From Bradyrhizobium sp. WD16 (GTDB lineage Bacteria; Pseudomonadota; Alphaproteobacteria; Rhizobiales; Xanthobacteraceae): 64,000 nucleotides of DNA. The DNA lies in the NCBI RefSeq assembly GCF_024181725.1, contig NZ_CP028908.1, forward strand, positions 2,717,501 to 2,781,500, given 5' to 3'. The notes under the pieces were generated by a model that was not told the origin of the DNA, made no database searches, and saw only the letters and a program-made list of their open reading frames with translations. Numbering within the stretch: position 1 is the first letter of the stretch; the number at the start of each line of letters is the position of its first letter. Positions 1-8,751 of this stretch are shown here, in pieces. The position numbers were made by a program, and so were the translations under genes.

Positions 1-13
1 CCCTTCAGGAGGA

Positions 14-196
14 CTAGTGCGGTGGACCTGACGCTCGTATCAGTATTGCAGCAAGCTCTTCATACGAGCGTCAGATCCAAAACTGCACTAGAATCATAAT
101 CATGCTAGTGTCCCGTCTCCGAATTACCGCTTCATTTGCCTGACCCTCGCACGGTCATTCGGAGACATCAGGACACTAGCAAAATCAAAAAGCTAG
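14..196. repeat. Palindrome array 1, left part (B-C)
   Basis: Two imperfect palindromes are joined here. Element B (14-91) has arms around TGACGCTCGTAT and its complement. Element C (105-179) has arms around CTCCGAATTACCG. Each starts with CTAGTG and ends with CACTAG. Spacer L2 (ATCATAATCATG) lies between B and C, and spacer L1 (CAAAATCAAAAAG) follows C. The array is then cut by the IS630 copy and resumes at 1247. The first CTAG (14-17) could also be the stop codon of a gene that ends just outside the window, but its frame cannot be checked here. Confidence 0.9.
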
Positions 197-1249
197 AGCA
201 GGCTCCGAGCGATGTGAATCGAATCAGGATTCCCGAATCGGCTGACATCTGATTCATGATTCCTGCCGCAGAATGGAGGCGGCTGGAATGGCGCTTTCCG
301 ACGATCTTCGCAAACGAGTGGTGGAGGCTGTCGTCTCGGGCGGGCTGTCGCGCAATGCGGCGGCGAAGCGTTTCGAAGTCAGCATTGCGAGCGCCGTGCG
401 CTGGGTCAAGCAATTCGAGACGACGGGAGAAATGTCGCCGAAGCCGACTGGAGGCGATCGCCGCTCCGGCCGCATCGAAGCCCATCACGGCTATCTGATG
501 GGTCTGATCCGGCGCACGCCGGACGTCACCCTGCTGGAGATCCAGGAACGTCTGATCAGGAATTGCGGCGAGCATTTTTCGAGTTCCGTGCTGTGGCGCT
601 TCTTCGACCGTCATGGCGTCACGTTTAAAAAAAGACCGCACACGCCTCGGAGCAGCAGCGGCCGGACGTCCTGAAGCAACGCCTCGAATGGTTCGAGCGA
701 CAGCTCGATCTCGATCCCGAGAAGCTCGTCTTCATCGACGAAACGGGCGCCTCGACCAATTTGGCGCGCAAAGGCGGGCGTTGCCGGCGTGGGCGGCGGC
801 TGCGCGTCGGCGTGCCGCACGGCCATTACAAGACGGTCACGCTCGTCGCCGGCATCCGCCTTCGCGGGCTCGTGGCGGCGAAGACCTATGATCGTCCGAT
901 CACCGCCGCCCTGTTCGAGGACTGGGTGGAACACTGCCTCGTTCCTACCCTCACGAAAGGCGACGTTGTCGTCATGGACAATCTGTCCGCCCACAAGGGG
1001 CCGCGGGTCAAGGAGTTGATCGAGGCCGCGGGCGCCGAGCTGCTCTACCTCCCGCCCTATAGCCCCGACATGAACCCGATCGAGAAGGCGTTTTCCAAGC
1101 TGAAAGCGCATTTGCGCAAAATCGCCGAGCGAACTGTCGCCGCCCTGATGCGCGCCCTCGAAACCTGCGCCGACATCTTCAAGCCCGCCCAATGCGCAAA
1201 CTACTTCGCCGCATGCGGATATGATCCACCTTGATCGGAGTCTGCTCTA
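194..1249 (+). mobile_element. IS630-family insertion sequence
   Basis: This is a complete insertion sequence of about 1.05 kb. The terminal inverted repeats read GAGCAGGCTCCGA at 196 and, on the opposite strand from 1247, GAGCAGACTCCGA. The flanking TA at 194-195 and 1248-1249 is the duplicated target dinucleotide expected for IS630. Removing the element restores a CTAG joining spacer L1 to palindrome A. The same uninterrupted junction is visible in reverse orientation at about 20432-20452, so the copy is a recent insertion into a repeat array. Confidence 0.93.
288..1234 (+). CDS. IS630 transposase, made by -1 frameshift
   Basis: DDE transposase of the IS630 family, about 315 residues. The first frame carries a winged-helix DNA-binding part with RNAAAKRFEVS. 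It runs into a run of seven A at 627-633 (TTTAAAAAAAG), where a -1 shift continues into the second frame. That frame has the catalytic core: FIDETGAS (first Asp), VVMDNLSAHK (second Asp) and SPDMNPIE (Glu). No stop interrupts the shifted reading, so slippage on the A run, as known for this family, would give an intact enzyme. ATG 288 is preferred over 273 because GGAGG lies just upstream of it. Confidence 0.9.
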
Positions 1250-1446
1250 GTGCGGCTTATGTCTCGCAATTGCCTACAGGGGCTTGCCGCGAAGGGCATA
1301 GGCAATTGCGAGACGCCACACTAGTGTCCCGTTGGTTGTAACGTTCGTATGAGTGCTCGCTGCAAGGGAATACGAACGTTAGAACCGGGACACTAGAGCG
1401 TTTTCTCGCGAAGTGGATACCGGTTCGCGCGAACAAAACGCTCTAG
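1247..1446. repeat. Palindrome array 1, right part (A-D-E)
   Basis: This continues the array beyond the IS. Element A (1247-1324) has arms GTCTCGCAATTGCC and complement. Element D (1321-1396) has arms GTAACGTTCGTAT and complement. Element E (1393-1446) is the palindrome with GCGAAGTGGATAC that is widespread in Hyphomicrobiales. Neighbouring elements share one CTAG (1321-1324 and 1393-1396). E begins CTAGAGC and ends GCTCTAG, like the ends of the IS630 copy. No gene is visible between 1447 and 1566. Confidence 0.9.
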
Positions 1447-1566
1447 CGGTCGGATGCCGATCCGAGCCGGCCGCGAGTGTGAAAAGCCGTTTCGGCAGCA
1501 AGCTCGCCGCTTGTCACGGTGCGTCATGATCAGCATCCTTTGCGCCGCATGGGCAAAAGGGAGAGC

Positions 1567-2874
1567 ATGATGACGAGGTCAGGCGTGGCACTGCTGGGTC
1601 TGCTGGCATTGACGGCGACAGCACCGTTGCCGGCGCTGGCCGAAGGCATGGCGGAAGCTGCCGTCAACCAGGTGTTGGCGGATCCGCGGGTGGCCCGCGC
1701 CCTCGAGGCCATCAAGGCTGATGATGCGCGAACCCTGGCTGAACAGCGCAGGCTGACCGAGATTCCGGCGCCGCCCTTCAAGGAGGCGGCGCGCGGCGTT
1801 TATCTGTTGTCGCGGTTCAAGGAAGTCGGCTTTGCCGACGCCAGCATGGACAGCGAAGGCAATGTGCTGGCGCGCCTCAAGGGGAGCGGCGGCGGGCCGA
1901 TGCTCGTCATCGCCGCCCACCAGGACACGGTGTTTCCCGAAGGCACCGATGTCACGGTTCGCGAGAACGATGGGGTTCTCAATGCACCGGGCATCGGCGA
2001 TGATTCGCGTGGCCTTGCCGCGCTGCTGTCGGTCATGCAGGCGATCAAGACGGCGGAGCTGTCCACCGTCGGCGACGTGCTGTTCGTCGCCGATGTCGGC
2101 GAGGAGGAGCTCGGCAATCTCCGGGGCATGAAGGCGCTGTTCCGCGATTACCCGGAGATCGACGGCTTCGTATCGATCGACGGCCTCGGTCTCACCCGGA
2201 TCATCAATCGCGGCACCGGCAGCCATCGATACGAGATGGTCTTTCGTGGTCCCGGTGGACACAGCTTTCAGGAATTCGGATTGCCGAGCGCCGCTCACGC
2301 CCTCGGTCGGGCCGCCGCGAAGATTGCCGAACTGCGGGTTCCCGCAGAGCCGAGGACCACCTTCACGGTCGGCACGGTGTCTGGCGGCACGTCGGTCAAT
2401 GCCATCGCAGCCGAGGCCCGCATGACCGTCGACATGCGCTCGAACTCCACTGAGGAATTGCTGAAGCTGGAGCAGCGCCTGCTCGGGCTCGTGCACGAAG
2501 CCGTCGCCGACGAGAACCGGCGCTGGGACACCGACAAGATGACCGTAGAGGTCAAGCTGATCGGCGATCGGCCCGCCGGCGAGACCCCGGCCGATTCGCC
2601 TCTCGTCGAGGTGGCGCAGCGCTCGGCCAGGGCCCTGACCGGGGCGGCGCGCGTCGGCTTGTCCGGCGCCAGCACCGATTCCAACGTGCCAATGTCGCTT
2701 GGCATCCCCGCTATAACCATCGGCGGCGGTGGAGAGGGCGGTAACTGGCATTCGCGCAACGAATGGTACAAGCCGGCCAGAGCCTGGCTTGGCCCACAGA
2801 ATGCACTGGTCCTGGTGCTGGCGCTGACCGGGCTCGACGGTGCGACCGCGCCGGTGCTTGCCCGGCGCAAGTAA
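1567..2874 (+). CDS. M20-family metallopeptidase, exported
   Basis: Zinc peptidase of the M20/carboxypeptidase G2-like family, 435 residues, probably cleaving short peptides in the periplasm. An N-terminal signal peptide ends near ALAEG. Metal-site residues are visible as AAHQDTVF (His118, Asp120), GIGDDSRG (Asp145/146), GEEELG (catalytic Glu near 179-181) and the final NWHSRNE (His395). The dimerisation domain sits between about 220 and 330. ATG 1567 follows a GGGAGAG motif; an upstream in-frame start at 1519 would bury the signal peptide. It stands alone between a repeat array and ogt. Substrate is not predictable. Confidence 0.88.
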   Translation: MMTRSGVALLGLLALTATAPLPALAEGMAEAAVNQVLADPRVARALEAIKADDARTLAEQRRLTEIPAPPFKEAARGVYLLSRFKEVGFADASMDSEGNVLARLKGSGGGPMLVIAAHQDTVFPEGTDVTVRENDGVLNAPGIGDDSRGLAALLSVMQAIKTAELSTVGDVLFVADVGEEELGNLRGMKALFRDYPEIDGFVSIDGLGLTRIINRGTGSHRYEMVFRGPGGHSFQEFGLPSAAHALGRAAAKIAELRVPAEPRTTFTVGTVSGGTSVNAIAAEARMTVDMRSNSTEELLKLEQRLLGLVHEAVADENRRWDTDKMTVEVKLIGDRPAGETPADSPLVEVAQRSARALTGAARVGLSGASTDSNVPMSLGIPAITIGGGGEGGNWHSRNEWYKPARAWLGPQNALVLVLALTGLDGATAPVLARRK

Positions 2875-2989
2875 GGGTTCCGTTCCGGCGTTCGTCCGTT
2901 TTCGGGTGGTCAGCTGCGCCGGCGATGCCAGGCTTTGGCGCAAGATTCTCCATGTGAACCAAAATTTCAGCATGATAGGATCAGGCATC

Positions 2990-3553
2990 ATGACCAATGG
3001 CTATTCGCTGTTCGACACCGCCGTCGGGCGCTGCGGCGTTGCCTGGGGCGAGGGCGGTCTGATTGCGGTGCAACTGCCGCAGCCGAATGAGGGGCAGACC
3101 CGCACGCGCCTCGCCCAGCGTTGCGGCGAACTGGAGGAATGCGCGCCGCCGCCGCATGTCGCTGCGGCGATTGCGGCCATGATCGCGCTGCTGGCCGGTG
3201 AAGCGCGCGGCCTCGACGACATTGCCCTCGATATGACCGATGTGCCTGACTTCAACCGCAAGGTCTACGCGATCGCCCGCGCCATTCCGCCGGGAGAGAC
3301 TCTTACCTATGGTGATATCGCCCGCCGTCTCGGCGACGTGGCGCTGTCGCGTCAGGTCGGTCAGGCTCTCGGCCAGAATCCATTTCCGATCGTCGTGCCC
3401 TGTCATCGGGTGCTGGCGGCCGGCGCCAGGCCCGGCGGCTTTTCGGCCAGCGGCGGCACCGCGACCAAGCTGCGCATGCTGGCGATCGAAGGCGCCTACG
3501 TGAACCATACGCCGTCGCTGTTCGATCTGCCGCGGCAGGAGGCGGGCCAATGA
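2990..3553 (+). CDS. ogt: Methylated-DNA--protein-cysteine methyltransferase
   Basis: Suicide repair protein that moves the alkyl group from O6-alkylguanine in DNA onto its own cysteine. It has 187 residues, normal for Ogt. The active site PCHRV puts the acceptor at Cys138, preceded by the helix-turn-helix [10 protein letters not shown] and an [12 protein letters not shown] segment. ATG 2990 is favoured by AGGATCAGG just upstream; ATG 2972 is possible. The stop overlaps the start of the AraC-type gene (ATGA at 3550), so the two are translationally coupled. The pair resembles the two halves of Ada carried on separate genes. Confidence 0.93.
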   Translation: MTNGYSLFDTAVGRCGVAWGEGGLIAVQLPQPNEGQTRTRLAQRCGELEECAPPPHVAAAIAAMIALLAGEARGLDDIALDMTDVPDFNRKVYAIARAIPPGETLTYGDIARRLGDVALSRQVGQALGQNPFPIVVPCHRVLAAGARPGGFSASGGTATKLRMLAIEGAYVNHTPSLFDLPRQEAGQ

Positions 3554-4425
3554 TCGCGACGCAATTGCGCGCCGGTGCAGTGACCGTCCATGACCACCGC
3601 TGCAATCGTGGCCCGGACGATGTTCCCTTTGCCGAAGTCCATGGCGGTTTTTCCCTGTCCTACGTCCGGCGTGGCAGTTTCGCGTGCAGCGCGCGCGGTC
3701 GCCACCACGATCTCGTTGCCGGTGCTGTTCTGATCGGTCGCCCGGGCGACGAATATGTCTGCAGCCATGAGCACCACGCCTGCGGCGACGAGTGCCTGAG
3801 CTTTCAGTTCGTGCCCGAACTCGTCGATGCCGTCGCCGCCGGCGTCGAACTCTGGCAGGCCTCGGCACTGCCGCCGCTCGCGGCCACCATGGTGGCGGGC
3901 GAGCTTGCCCAGGCTGCCGCCGAGGGGCGCAGCGACATCGATCTTGCCGAGGCAGGCCTTCTTCTCGCTGCACGGTTTGCTCGCCTCGCCGGCGCCTCGT
4001 CGCATGCCGTCGGCACGCCGCGTGCGGCGGAGCGCAATCGCATGGTCGAGATCGCGCTCTGGCTCGATGCCTGTTCCGATCAGGCGATCGATCTCGAGTG
4101 TGCCGCCGCCCGGGCATCGCTCAGCCCGTTTCATTTCTTGAGGCTGTTCTCGAAGGTGCTCGGCGTCAGTCCGCATCAATACCTGGTGCGCGCGCGCCTG
4201 CGCCACGCGGCCCGCCTGCTCGCCGACGAGGAGCGCGCCATCACCGACATCGCCTATGATGTCGGTTTCGGCGATCTGTCGAATTTCGTGCGCAGCTTCC
4301 GGCGCGCCGCCGGGGTGTCGCCGAGCGGCTTCCGCGCGCTGGCGCGGGGCGACCGCGCCGCCATTGCTGCGAGTCTCGAAGTTGCAGGCTTCGAAGGCTT
4401 CGACGCGGCGATCTTCCGGCAGTAG
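3550..4425 (+). CDS. AraC-family regulator coupled to ogt
   Basis: Transcription factor of 291 residues. The C-terminal AraC/XylS domain (about 165-265) has both helix-turn-helix units, seen in [19 protein letters not shown] and [20 protein letters not shown]. The N-terminal sensor half is a cupin-like domain with an unusual Cys/His cluster, [12 protein letters not shown], around residues 75-85. It overlaps ogt by four bases, so it is probably made with the repair enzyme. A role in an alkylation or electrophile response is inferred from this pairing, not shown. The Cys/His cluster might bind metal or react with electrophiles. Confidence 0.85.
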   Translation: MIATQLRAGAVTVHDHRCNRGPDDVPFAEVHGGFSLSYVRRGSFACSARGRHHDLVAGAVLIGRPGDEYVCSHEHHACGDECLSFQFVPELVDAVAAGVELWQASALPPLAATMVAGELAQAAAEGRSDIDLAEAGLLLAARFARLAGASSHAVGTPRAAERNRMVEIALWLDACSDQAIDLECAAARASLSPFHFLRLFSKVLGVSPHQYLVRARLRHAARLLADEERAITDIAYDVGFGDLSNFVRSFRRAAGVSPSGFRALARGDRAAIAASLEVAGFEGFDAAIFRQ

Positions 4426-4464
4426 CGCCGCAAGAATGTCCAAGCCGCGCGAGGCGTGGCGCAT

Positions 4465-4538
4465 CTAGTGTGGCGTCTCGCAATTGCCTACAGGGGCTTG
4501 CCGCAAAGGGCATAGGCAATTGCGAGACGCCACACTAG
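4465..4538. repeat. Solitary palindrome A
   Basis: Single copy of element A, bounded by CTAG at both ends. Both arms here read GTGTGGCGTCTCGCAATTGCC, making it the most symmetric copy in the window; other copies have TTAT inserted in one arm. It lies between convergent genes. A further small hairpin, ATCGCCTGC-TTTC-GCAGGCGAT, follows at 4618-4639 and belongs to a different class of short intergenic palindrome. Confidence 0.9.
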
Positions 4539-4695
4539 TATCCCAGAGCGCTCGGAGGAGGGCTGGGCGGTCGCGCGACTGACGCCGTCCATGACAACCA
4601 ACGGCACGGCGTACCGGATCGCCTGCTTTCGCAGGCGATGACAACTAAGAGGTGAGGCCGCGCGGGCCGACGAGATGCCGTCTAGCCGCGCCCTT

Positions 4696-5520
4696 TCAAT
4701 TGAACCACTTGTCGTAGATCGTCTTGAACTTGCCGGTTTCGATCATGATGTGCAGCCACTGGTCGACGAAGGCCTGGAGGGCGATGTCGCGTTGCAGCCA
4801 ATAGGCCTTTTCGGCGAAGTCGAATGGCTTGTCCGGATGCACAGCGCAGAGCACGCCCGGATGCAGCTTCTGCTGATAGCGCGTCTCCGAGGCGTCGGTC
4901 ATCATGACGTCGGCGTGGCCGGATGCGATCTGATCGAAGATGGTGACGTTGTCGCGAAAGACCTCGATCGGCGCCTGCTTGATATTGGCCCGGGCGAAGC
5001 GCTCGTTGGTGCCGCCCGGATTGACGATCACCCGCGTCTGCGGCTGGTCGATGTCGGCGACGCTCTGGTATTTCGCAACGTCGCCGCAGCGCGCGATCGG
5101 CGTCTTGCCTTCGCGCATAATCGGCGTCGAGAATAGGCCTTTCTTCTGCCGATCGAGGGTGATCGAGACGCCGCCTGCGGCCATGTCGAAGGCGTCCGCC
5201 TCGAAGTCCTTGGCGAGGGTCGGCCAGTTCGTCGGCACGAATTCCACCTTGACCCCGAGCGCCTGGCCAAGCGCGTTGGCCATATCGACATCGAAGCCCT
5301 CGAATGGTGTGCTTGCGTCCGGGCGAAAGCCGAACGGGCGGTAATCGCCGGTGAGGCCGACGCGCAGCGTGCCGCGGGCGAGAATGGCGTCGAGCCGCGA
5401 GGGCGCTGCGGCGACCTGCCCCGATGCCGATGAAGCCGCCGAAGCAGGTGCCTCGGCCGGCGCCGCGGTCGCGGCCGACAGCGTGGCCATCATGAGCACC
5501 GCGGGTAGAATGCGTCGCAT
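4696..5520 (-). CDS. PheC-like cyclohexadienyl/arogenate dehydratase, exported
   Basis: Periplasmic protein of 274 residues with the solute-binding-protein fold. A signal peptide is followed by LRVGLTGDYRPFGF. The residues fit the PheC subgroup: GKTPIARC, NPGGTNERF, IFDQIASGHADVMMTDASE and FVDQWLH. PheC enzymes decarboxylate and dehydrate prephenate or arogenate to phenylpyruvate or phenylalanine. An amino-acid-binding role cannot be excluded from sequence alone. ATG 5520 has a GGGAGAG Shine-Dalgarno. It is the last gene of a minus-strand series; the upstream GST gene ends 16 bases before it. Confidence 0.78.
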   Translation of the reverse strand: MRRILPAVLMMATLSAATAAPAEAPASAASSASGQVAAAPSRLDAILARGTLRVGLTGDYRPFGFRPDASTPFEGFDVDMANALGQALGVKVEFVPTNWPTLAKDFEADAFDMAAGGVSITLDRQKKGLFSTPIMREGKTPIARCGDVAKYQSVADIDQPQTRVIVNPGGTNERFARANIKQAPIEVFRDNVTIFDQIASGHADVMMTDASETRYQQKLHPGVLCAVHPDKPFDFAEKAYWLQRDIALQAFVDQWLHIMIETGKFKTIYDKWFN

Positions 5521-5536
5521 CCGTCTCTCTCCCGGC

Positions 5537-6154
5537 TCAGGGCTTCGGCGGCGCGGTGTCATGCACCGACGGGCGGAGCATCATGGCGTCGTGGAAGGCC
5601 TTCAGATTGGGGAAGGCGTCGCGCCAGCCGCAGCTGGCAAAGCGCAGGTCGGCATAATCGAGCGCGCAGACGAGGGCGATCTGGGTGATGTCGAGCGGAC
5701 GTCCGAACACCTCGCGCCGTGCGTCGAACAGTTTGAACCCCTGCCAGGCGCGATCCCACTGGTCGTCATACCAGGCCTGCCAGCGCAGCGCCTCCGGCCG
5801 CAGCGCCGTCTCGTAGCGGCACAGCAGCATGGCATCGAGCATGCCCTGGATCATCGAATGCTCGCTGCGCACCAGCCACCGCGCCGGTCCGGAGGCCGGA
5901 ACGAGCTTGCCGCCGCCGGCGAGATCGTCGAGATAATCGACGATGGTGAGCGAATCCACCACCACGCTGCCGTCGTCGAGGATCAGCGCCGGCAATTTGC
6001 GCAGCGGATTGATCTTGCCGGCATAGTCGGCATTCGCCTGGGTCGGGCTCATGCTCGCCGGCAGCAATTCGATGCGGTCAATCAGGCCGAGTTCGATAGC
6101 GGCGATCCTGACCTTGCGGGCGAACGGCGAGGCGGCGGAGTAAGTCAGCTTCAT
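5537..6154 (-). CDS. Glutathione S-transferase family protein
   Basis: Cytosolic GST-like protein of 205 residues. The N-terminal thioredoxin fold has SAASPFARKVR at the glutathione site, the cis-Pro in RKLPALILDDG and VDSLTIVDYLDD. The all-helical C-terminal half is present, so the length is normal. The serine in the N-terminal motif suggests a Ser-type GST. Start 6154 gives MKLTYS, the usual GST beginning. It sits between an FAH-family hydrolase and the PheC-like gene on the same strand, as in aromatic breakdown clusters, but no substrate can be assigned. Confidence 0.87.
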   Translation of the reverse strand: MKLTYSAASPFARKVRIAAIELGLIDRIELLPASMSPTQANADYAGKINPLRKLPALILDDGSVVVDSLTIVDYLDDLAGGGKLVPASGPARWLVRSEHSMIQGMLDAMLLCRYETALRPEALRWQAWYDDQWDRAWQGFKLFDARREVFGRPLDITQIALVCALDYADLRFASCGWRDAFPNLKAFHDAMMLRPSVHDTAPPKP

Positions 6155-6267
6155 GACGCGTCTCACGATCTTGCAGATGCAGATGTTGCAAATGAAAAGG
6201 CCGGTGCCAGCGGGGCGCGAATGTCGGATTCACTCCGCCATGCACCGGCTCTTGATGTCATTGCCCT

Positions 6268-7110
6268 TTAAGCCGCGACGACTTCCTGGCGCTGGCTGCC
6301 GAGCCCCTCGATGCCCAGCGTCACCACGTCGCCGACATTGAGGAATTTCGGCGGCTTCATGCCAGCGCCGACGCCGGGCGGCGTGCCGGTCGTGATGATG
6401 TCGCCGGGCAGCAGCGTCATGAATTGCGAGACGTAGGCCACGCACTTGGCCATCGTGAAGATCATGGTGGAGGTGTTGCCGGTCTGGCGGCGCTCGCCAT
6501 TGACGTCGAGCCACATGCCGAGCTTCTGCACGTCGGCGATCTCGTCCCTGGTGACGAGCCAGGGGCCGATCGGGCCGAACGTGTCGTGCGACTTGCCCTT
6601 GGTCCAGGTGCCGCCGCGCTCGAGCTGGAAGTTACGCTCGGAGACGTCGTTGCAGATGGCGTAGCCGGCCACATGGTTGAGCGCCTCGGCCTCGCTGACA
6701 TAGCGGGCGCGGGTGCCGATCACGGCGGCGAGTTCCACCTCCCAGTCGAGTTTGGTCGAGCCGCGCGGCTTTTCCGTCGGATCGTTGGGACCGCACAGGC
6801 AGGTGTTGGCCTTGAGGAAGAAGACCGGCTCCGCCGGGATCGGCATGCCGGATTCGGCCGCATGGTCCGCATAGTTCAGGCCGATGGCGACGAATTTCGA
6901 AATTCCGCTGACTGGCGCGCCATGGCGCGGATTGCCGGAGACGAGGGGCAGGCTCGAAGGATCGAGCGCGGCCAGCGCCTTCAGCCCAGCCGGCGACAGC
7001 GTCTCGCCGTTGATGTCCTTCACATGGGCCGACAGGTCGCGGATCTGGCCGGCGCTGTCCAGTAGGCCGGGCTTCTCATGGCCGACGGCGCCGAAGCGGA
7101 CGAGTTTCAT
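6268..7110 (-). CDS. Fumarylacetoacetate hydrolase-family protein
   Basis: Protein of 280 residues of the FAH superfamily, whose members hydrolyse, hydrate or decarboxylate 2-keto acids in aromatic catabolism. Family landmarks are FVAIGLNYADHAAE, PVFFLKANT, LDWEVELAAVIG (metal-binding acidic residues), GYAICNDVSERNFQ, KSHDTFGPIGPW and GDIITTGTPPGVG. The fold is complete. It is followed by the GST and preceded 86 bases upstream by an MBL-fold hydrolase in the same direction. It is probably a 2-keto-4-pentenoate hydratase or acylpyruvate hydrolase type. Confidence 0.9.
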   Translation of the reverse strand: MKLVRFGAVGHEKPGLLDSAGQIRDLSAHVKDINGETLSPAGLKALAALDPSSLPLVSGNPRHGAPVSGISKFVAIGLNYADHAAESGMPIPAEPVFFLKANTCLCGPNDPTEKPRGSTKLDWEVELAAVIGTRARYVSEAEALNHVAGYAICNDVSERNFQLERGGTWTKGKSHDTFGPIGPWLVTRDEIADVQKLGMWLDVNGERRQTGNTSTMIFTMAKCVAYVSQFMTLLPGDIITTGTPPGVGAGMKPPKFLNVGDVVTLGIEGLGSQRQEVVAA

Positions 7111-7196
7111 AGGCGTCTTCTCCCTTTGTATCCTTCAGCGAGTGTTTGAAGCAGGTGGCGGCAAAGATCAACCGCTGCAGCCGGAATGCCACTCCA

Positions 7197-8024
7197 CTAC
7201 ATGGCGAGGCGGAAGGCGGCGCCGTCGCGCACGATCCGGCCGCCGGCGAAATGACCGCCGATCACCCGCGTGTCACTGCCGGCGAAGCGCTCGGCCAGCA
7301 TCAGCCGGCTGCGGATCGCCTGGCCGGTGTCGAAATCCGCGGTGGAGCACCAGTCGAGATGGGCCAGTTGAATGGGATGGTGCGCTGCATCACCCGCCAA
7401 CAGCAGGCTTTCGCCCTGGGAGCTGATCAGCAGGCTGAAATGGCCGGGGCTGTGTCCAGGGGTCGGGATCAGGCTGATCACGTCGGCGATGCGGCTGTCA
7501 GCGTCGTAGAGCGCGCCTTGCCCCGCCGCCATCACCGGCGCGACGGAGTCGACGAAATGCGCCGGCGGCTTGGCCGCCCAGTGGTCGTATTCGGCGCGGC
7601 CGAACAGATAACGGGCGGCGGGGAAGGTCGGCAGCCAGCGTCCCTCGACGAGGCGTGTATTCCAGCCGACATGATCGACATGGAGATGGGTGCAGACCAC
7701 TGTATCGATGCTCTCGGCCGGATAGCCGGCCTCGGCGAGGCGCTCGAGGAACGGCGTCGCGAGATTGTTCCAGGCCGGAATCGAGCGATCCTGTTTGTCG
7801 TTGCCGAGCCCGCTATCGATCAGGATGCGCCGGTTCGGGGTTTCCACCACCAGGGCATGGATGGTCATCTTCATCCGGCCCTCGCCATCGGCGAAATCCG
7901 GCTCCAGCCACGGGAGCGCCTGGACCTCCTCGCGGCTGGCCTGCGGCAGGATGAAACGGGTGCCGCCGAGGGACTCCAGCTCGACGATTCGCGTCACCCT
8001 CACCCGTCCTGCCGTCCATTGCAT
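7197..8024 (-). CDS. MBL-fold metallo-hydrolase
   Basis: Metallo-beta-lactamase-fold hydrolase of 275 residues. The dinuclear metal site is visible as THLHVDHVG, the single His of PTPGHSPGHFS, the Asp of LLAGDAAHHP and the final GGHF. The N-terminal half resembles lactonase-like members (ILIDSGLGND). The start at 8024 is supported by GGAGGGG; a longer open frame upstream lacks family similarity. It is likely the first gene of the minus-strand series running through FAH, GST and pheC. Substrate unknown; lactone or ester hydrolysis fits the context. Confidence 0.87.
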   Translation of the reverse strand: MQWTAGRVRVTRIVELESLGGTRFILPQASREEVQALPWLEPDFADGEGRMKMTIHALVVETPNRRILIDSGLGNDKQDRSIPAWNNLATPFLERLAEAGYPAESIDTVVCTHLHVDHVGWNTRLVEGRWLPTFPAARYLFGRAEYDHWAAKPPAHFVDSVAPVMAAGQGALYDADSRIADVISLIPTPGHSPGHFSLLISSQGESLLLAGDAAHHPIQLAHLDWCSTADFDTGQAIRSRLMLAERFAGSDTRVIGGHFAGGRIVRDGAAFRLAM

Positions 8025-8217
8025 GCGTTGCCCCTCCGCCCGTCGGCCGCAGCATGGCGCAGGGCACCGCTTCCGGGCAAGGTTGGGGCGCTCTTCCGCA
8101 ATTCCGTCATGGCGCACATGCAAAATGCGCGGGCGTTCCATTCCCACGGATCGGTTTCATTCCTGGAACGTTGTTGGTGCGTTCCGATCCACCGATTGGC
8201 AGATGACGGAGAGCCCC

Positions 8218-8637
8218 ATGCCTGAACTGGCGATTTCGCCCGACAAGGTCGCCTTCCTGATCCTCAAGGCGCGCGAGTTCGACGCCAAGGAGGCCGTCAC
8301 CGATGCCGACAGCGGTTCCAACGGTGCCGACGACGACATGATCGATGTGCTGGAAGACGACGGCGACGACCCGGTGGTGAGGGAGATCGCCGGCTTCATC
8401 GGCGCGCTCACCGAAGATGAGCAGGCCGATCTCGTCACCCTGATGCGGCTCGGCCGCGGCGACGGCACCATCGAGGAATGGGACGAGCTGCGGGCCGAGG
8501 CCCTGCGCCAGAGCAATGGCCGCACCGCGCATTATCTCCTGGGCGAGCCGCTGCTCGGCGATCTGCTCGCCGATGGGCTCGAGGGCTTCGGTATTTCCTT
8601 CGCCGATCTGGAGCGCATTACCCCGGTGAGCGAGTAG
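8218..8637 (+). CDS. DUF3775 domain protein
   Basis: Small acidic cytosolic protein of 139 residues, matching the DUF3775 family of alphaproteobacteria in its conserved FLILKAREFDAKE start and the ALTEDEQADLVTLMRLGRG core. The middle has a low-complexity acidic loop rich in Asp (about residues 32-55). Function is unknown for the family. The start at 8218 follows GGAGAG. It is divergent from the MBL gene and convergent with the SDR gene. Upstream in-frame sequence belongs to the antisense of the MBL gene and is not part of it. Confidence 0.82.
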   Translation: MPELAISPDKVAFLILKAREFDAKEAVTDADSGSNGADDDMIDVLEDDGDDPVVREIAGFIGALTEDEQADLVTLMRLGRGDGTIEEWDELRAEALRQSNGRTAHYLLGEPLLGDLLADGLEGFGISFADLERITPVSE

Positions 8638-8682
8638 CACTCTGCCGACGCGCGCATCGGCTCGCCGCATCTTCTGGCCTCA

Positions 8683-8703
8683 TCACCCGCTTTAAGCGGG
8701 TGA
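8683..8703. terminator. Intergenic hairpin between convergent genes
   Basis: Perfect palindrome TCACCCGCTT-A-AGCGGGTGA between the convergent DUF3775 and SDR genes. There is no clear T run on either side, so it may be a bidirectional termination hairpin or one of the short intergenic palindromes common in these genomes. Confidence 0.45.
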
Positions 8704-8751
8704 CCAAGTAAGCCGTGCCGGCGAGAGAGGGCGTGGCGGCTGAGGACTCGG

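Noticed and set aside
14-1446. Transposon end or integrative element attachment site
   Set aside because: Apart from the IS630 copy there is no integrase, and equivalent arrays occur at many places without associated cargo genes.
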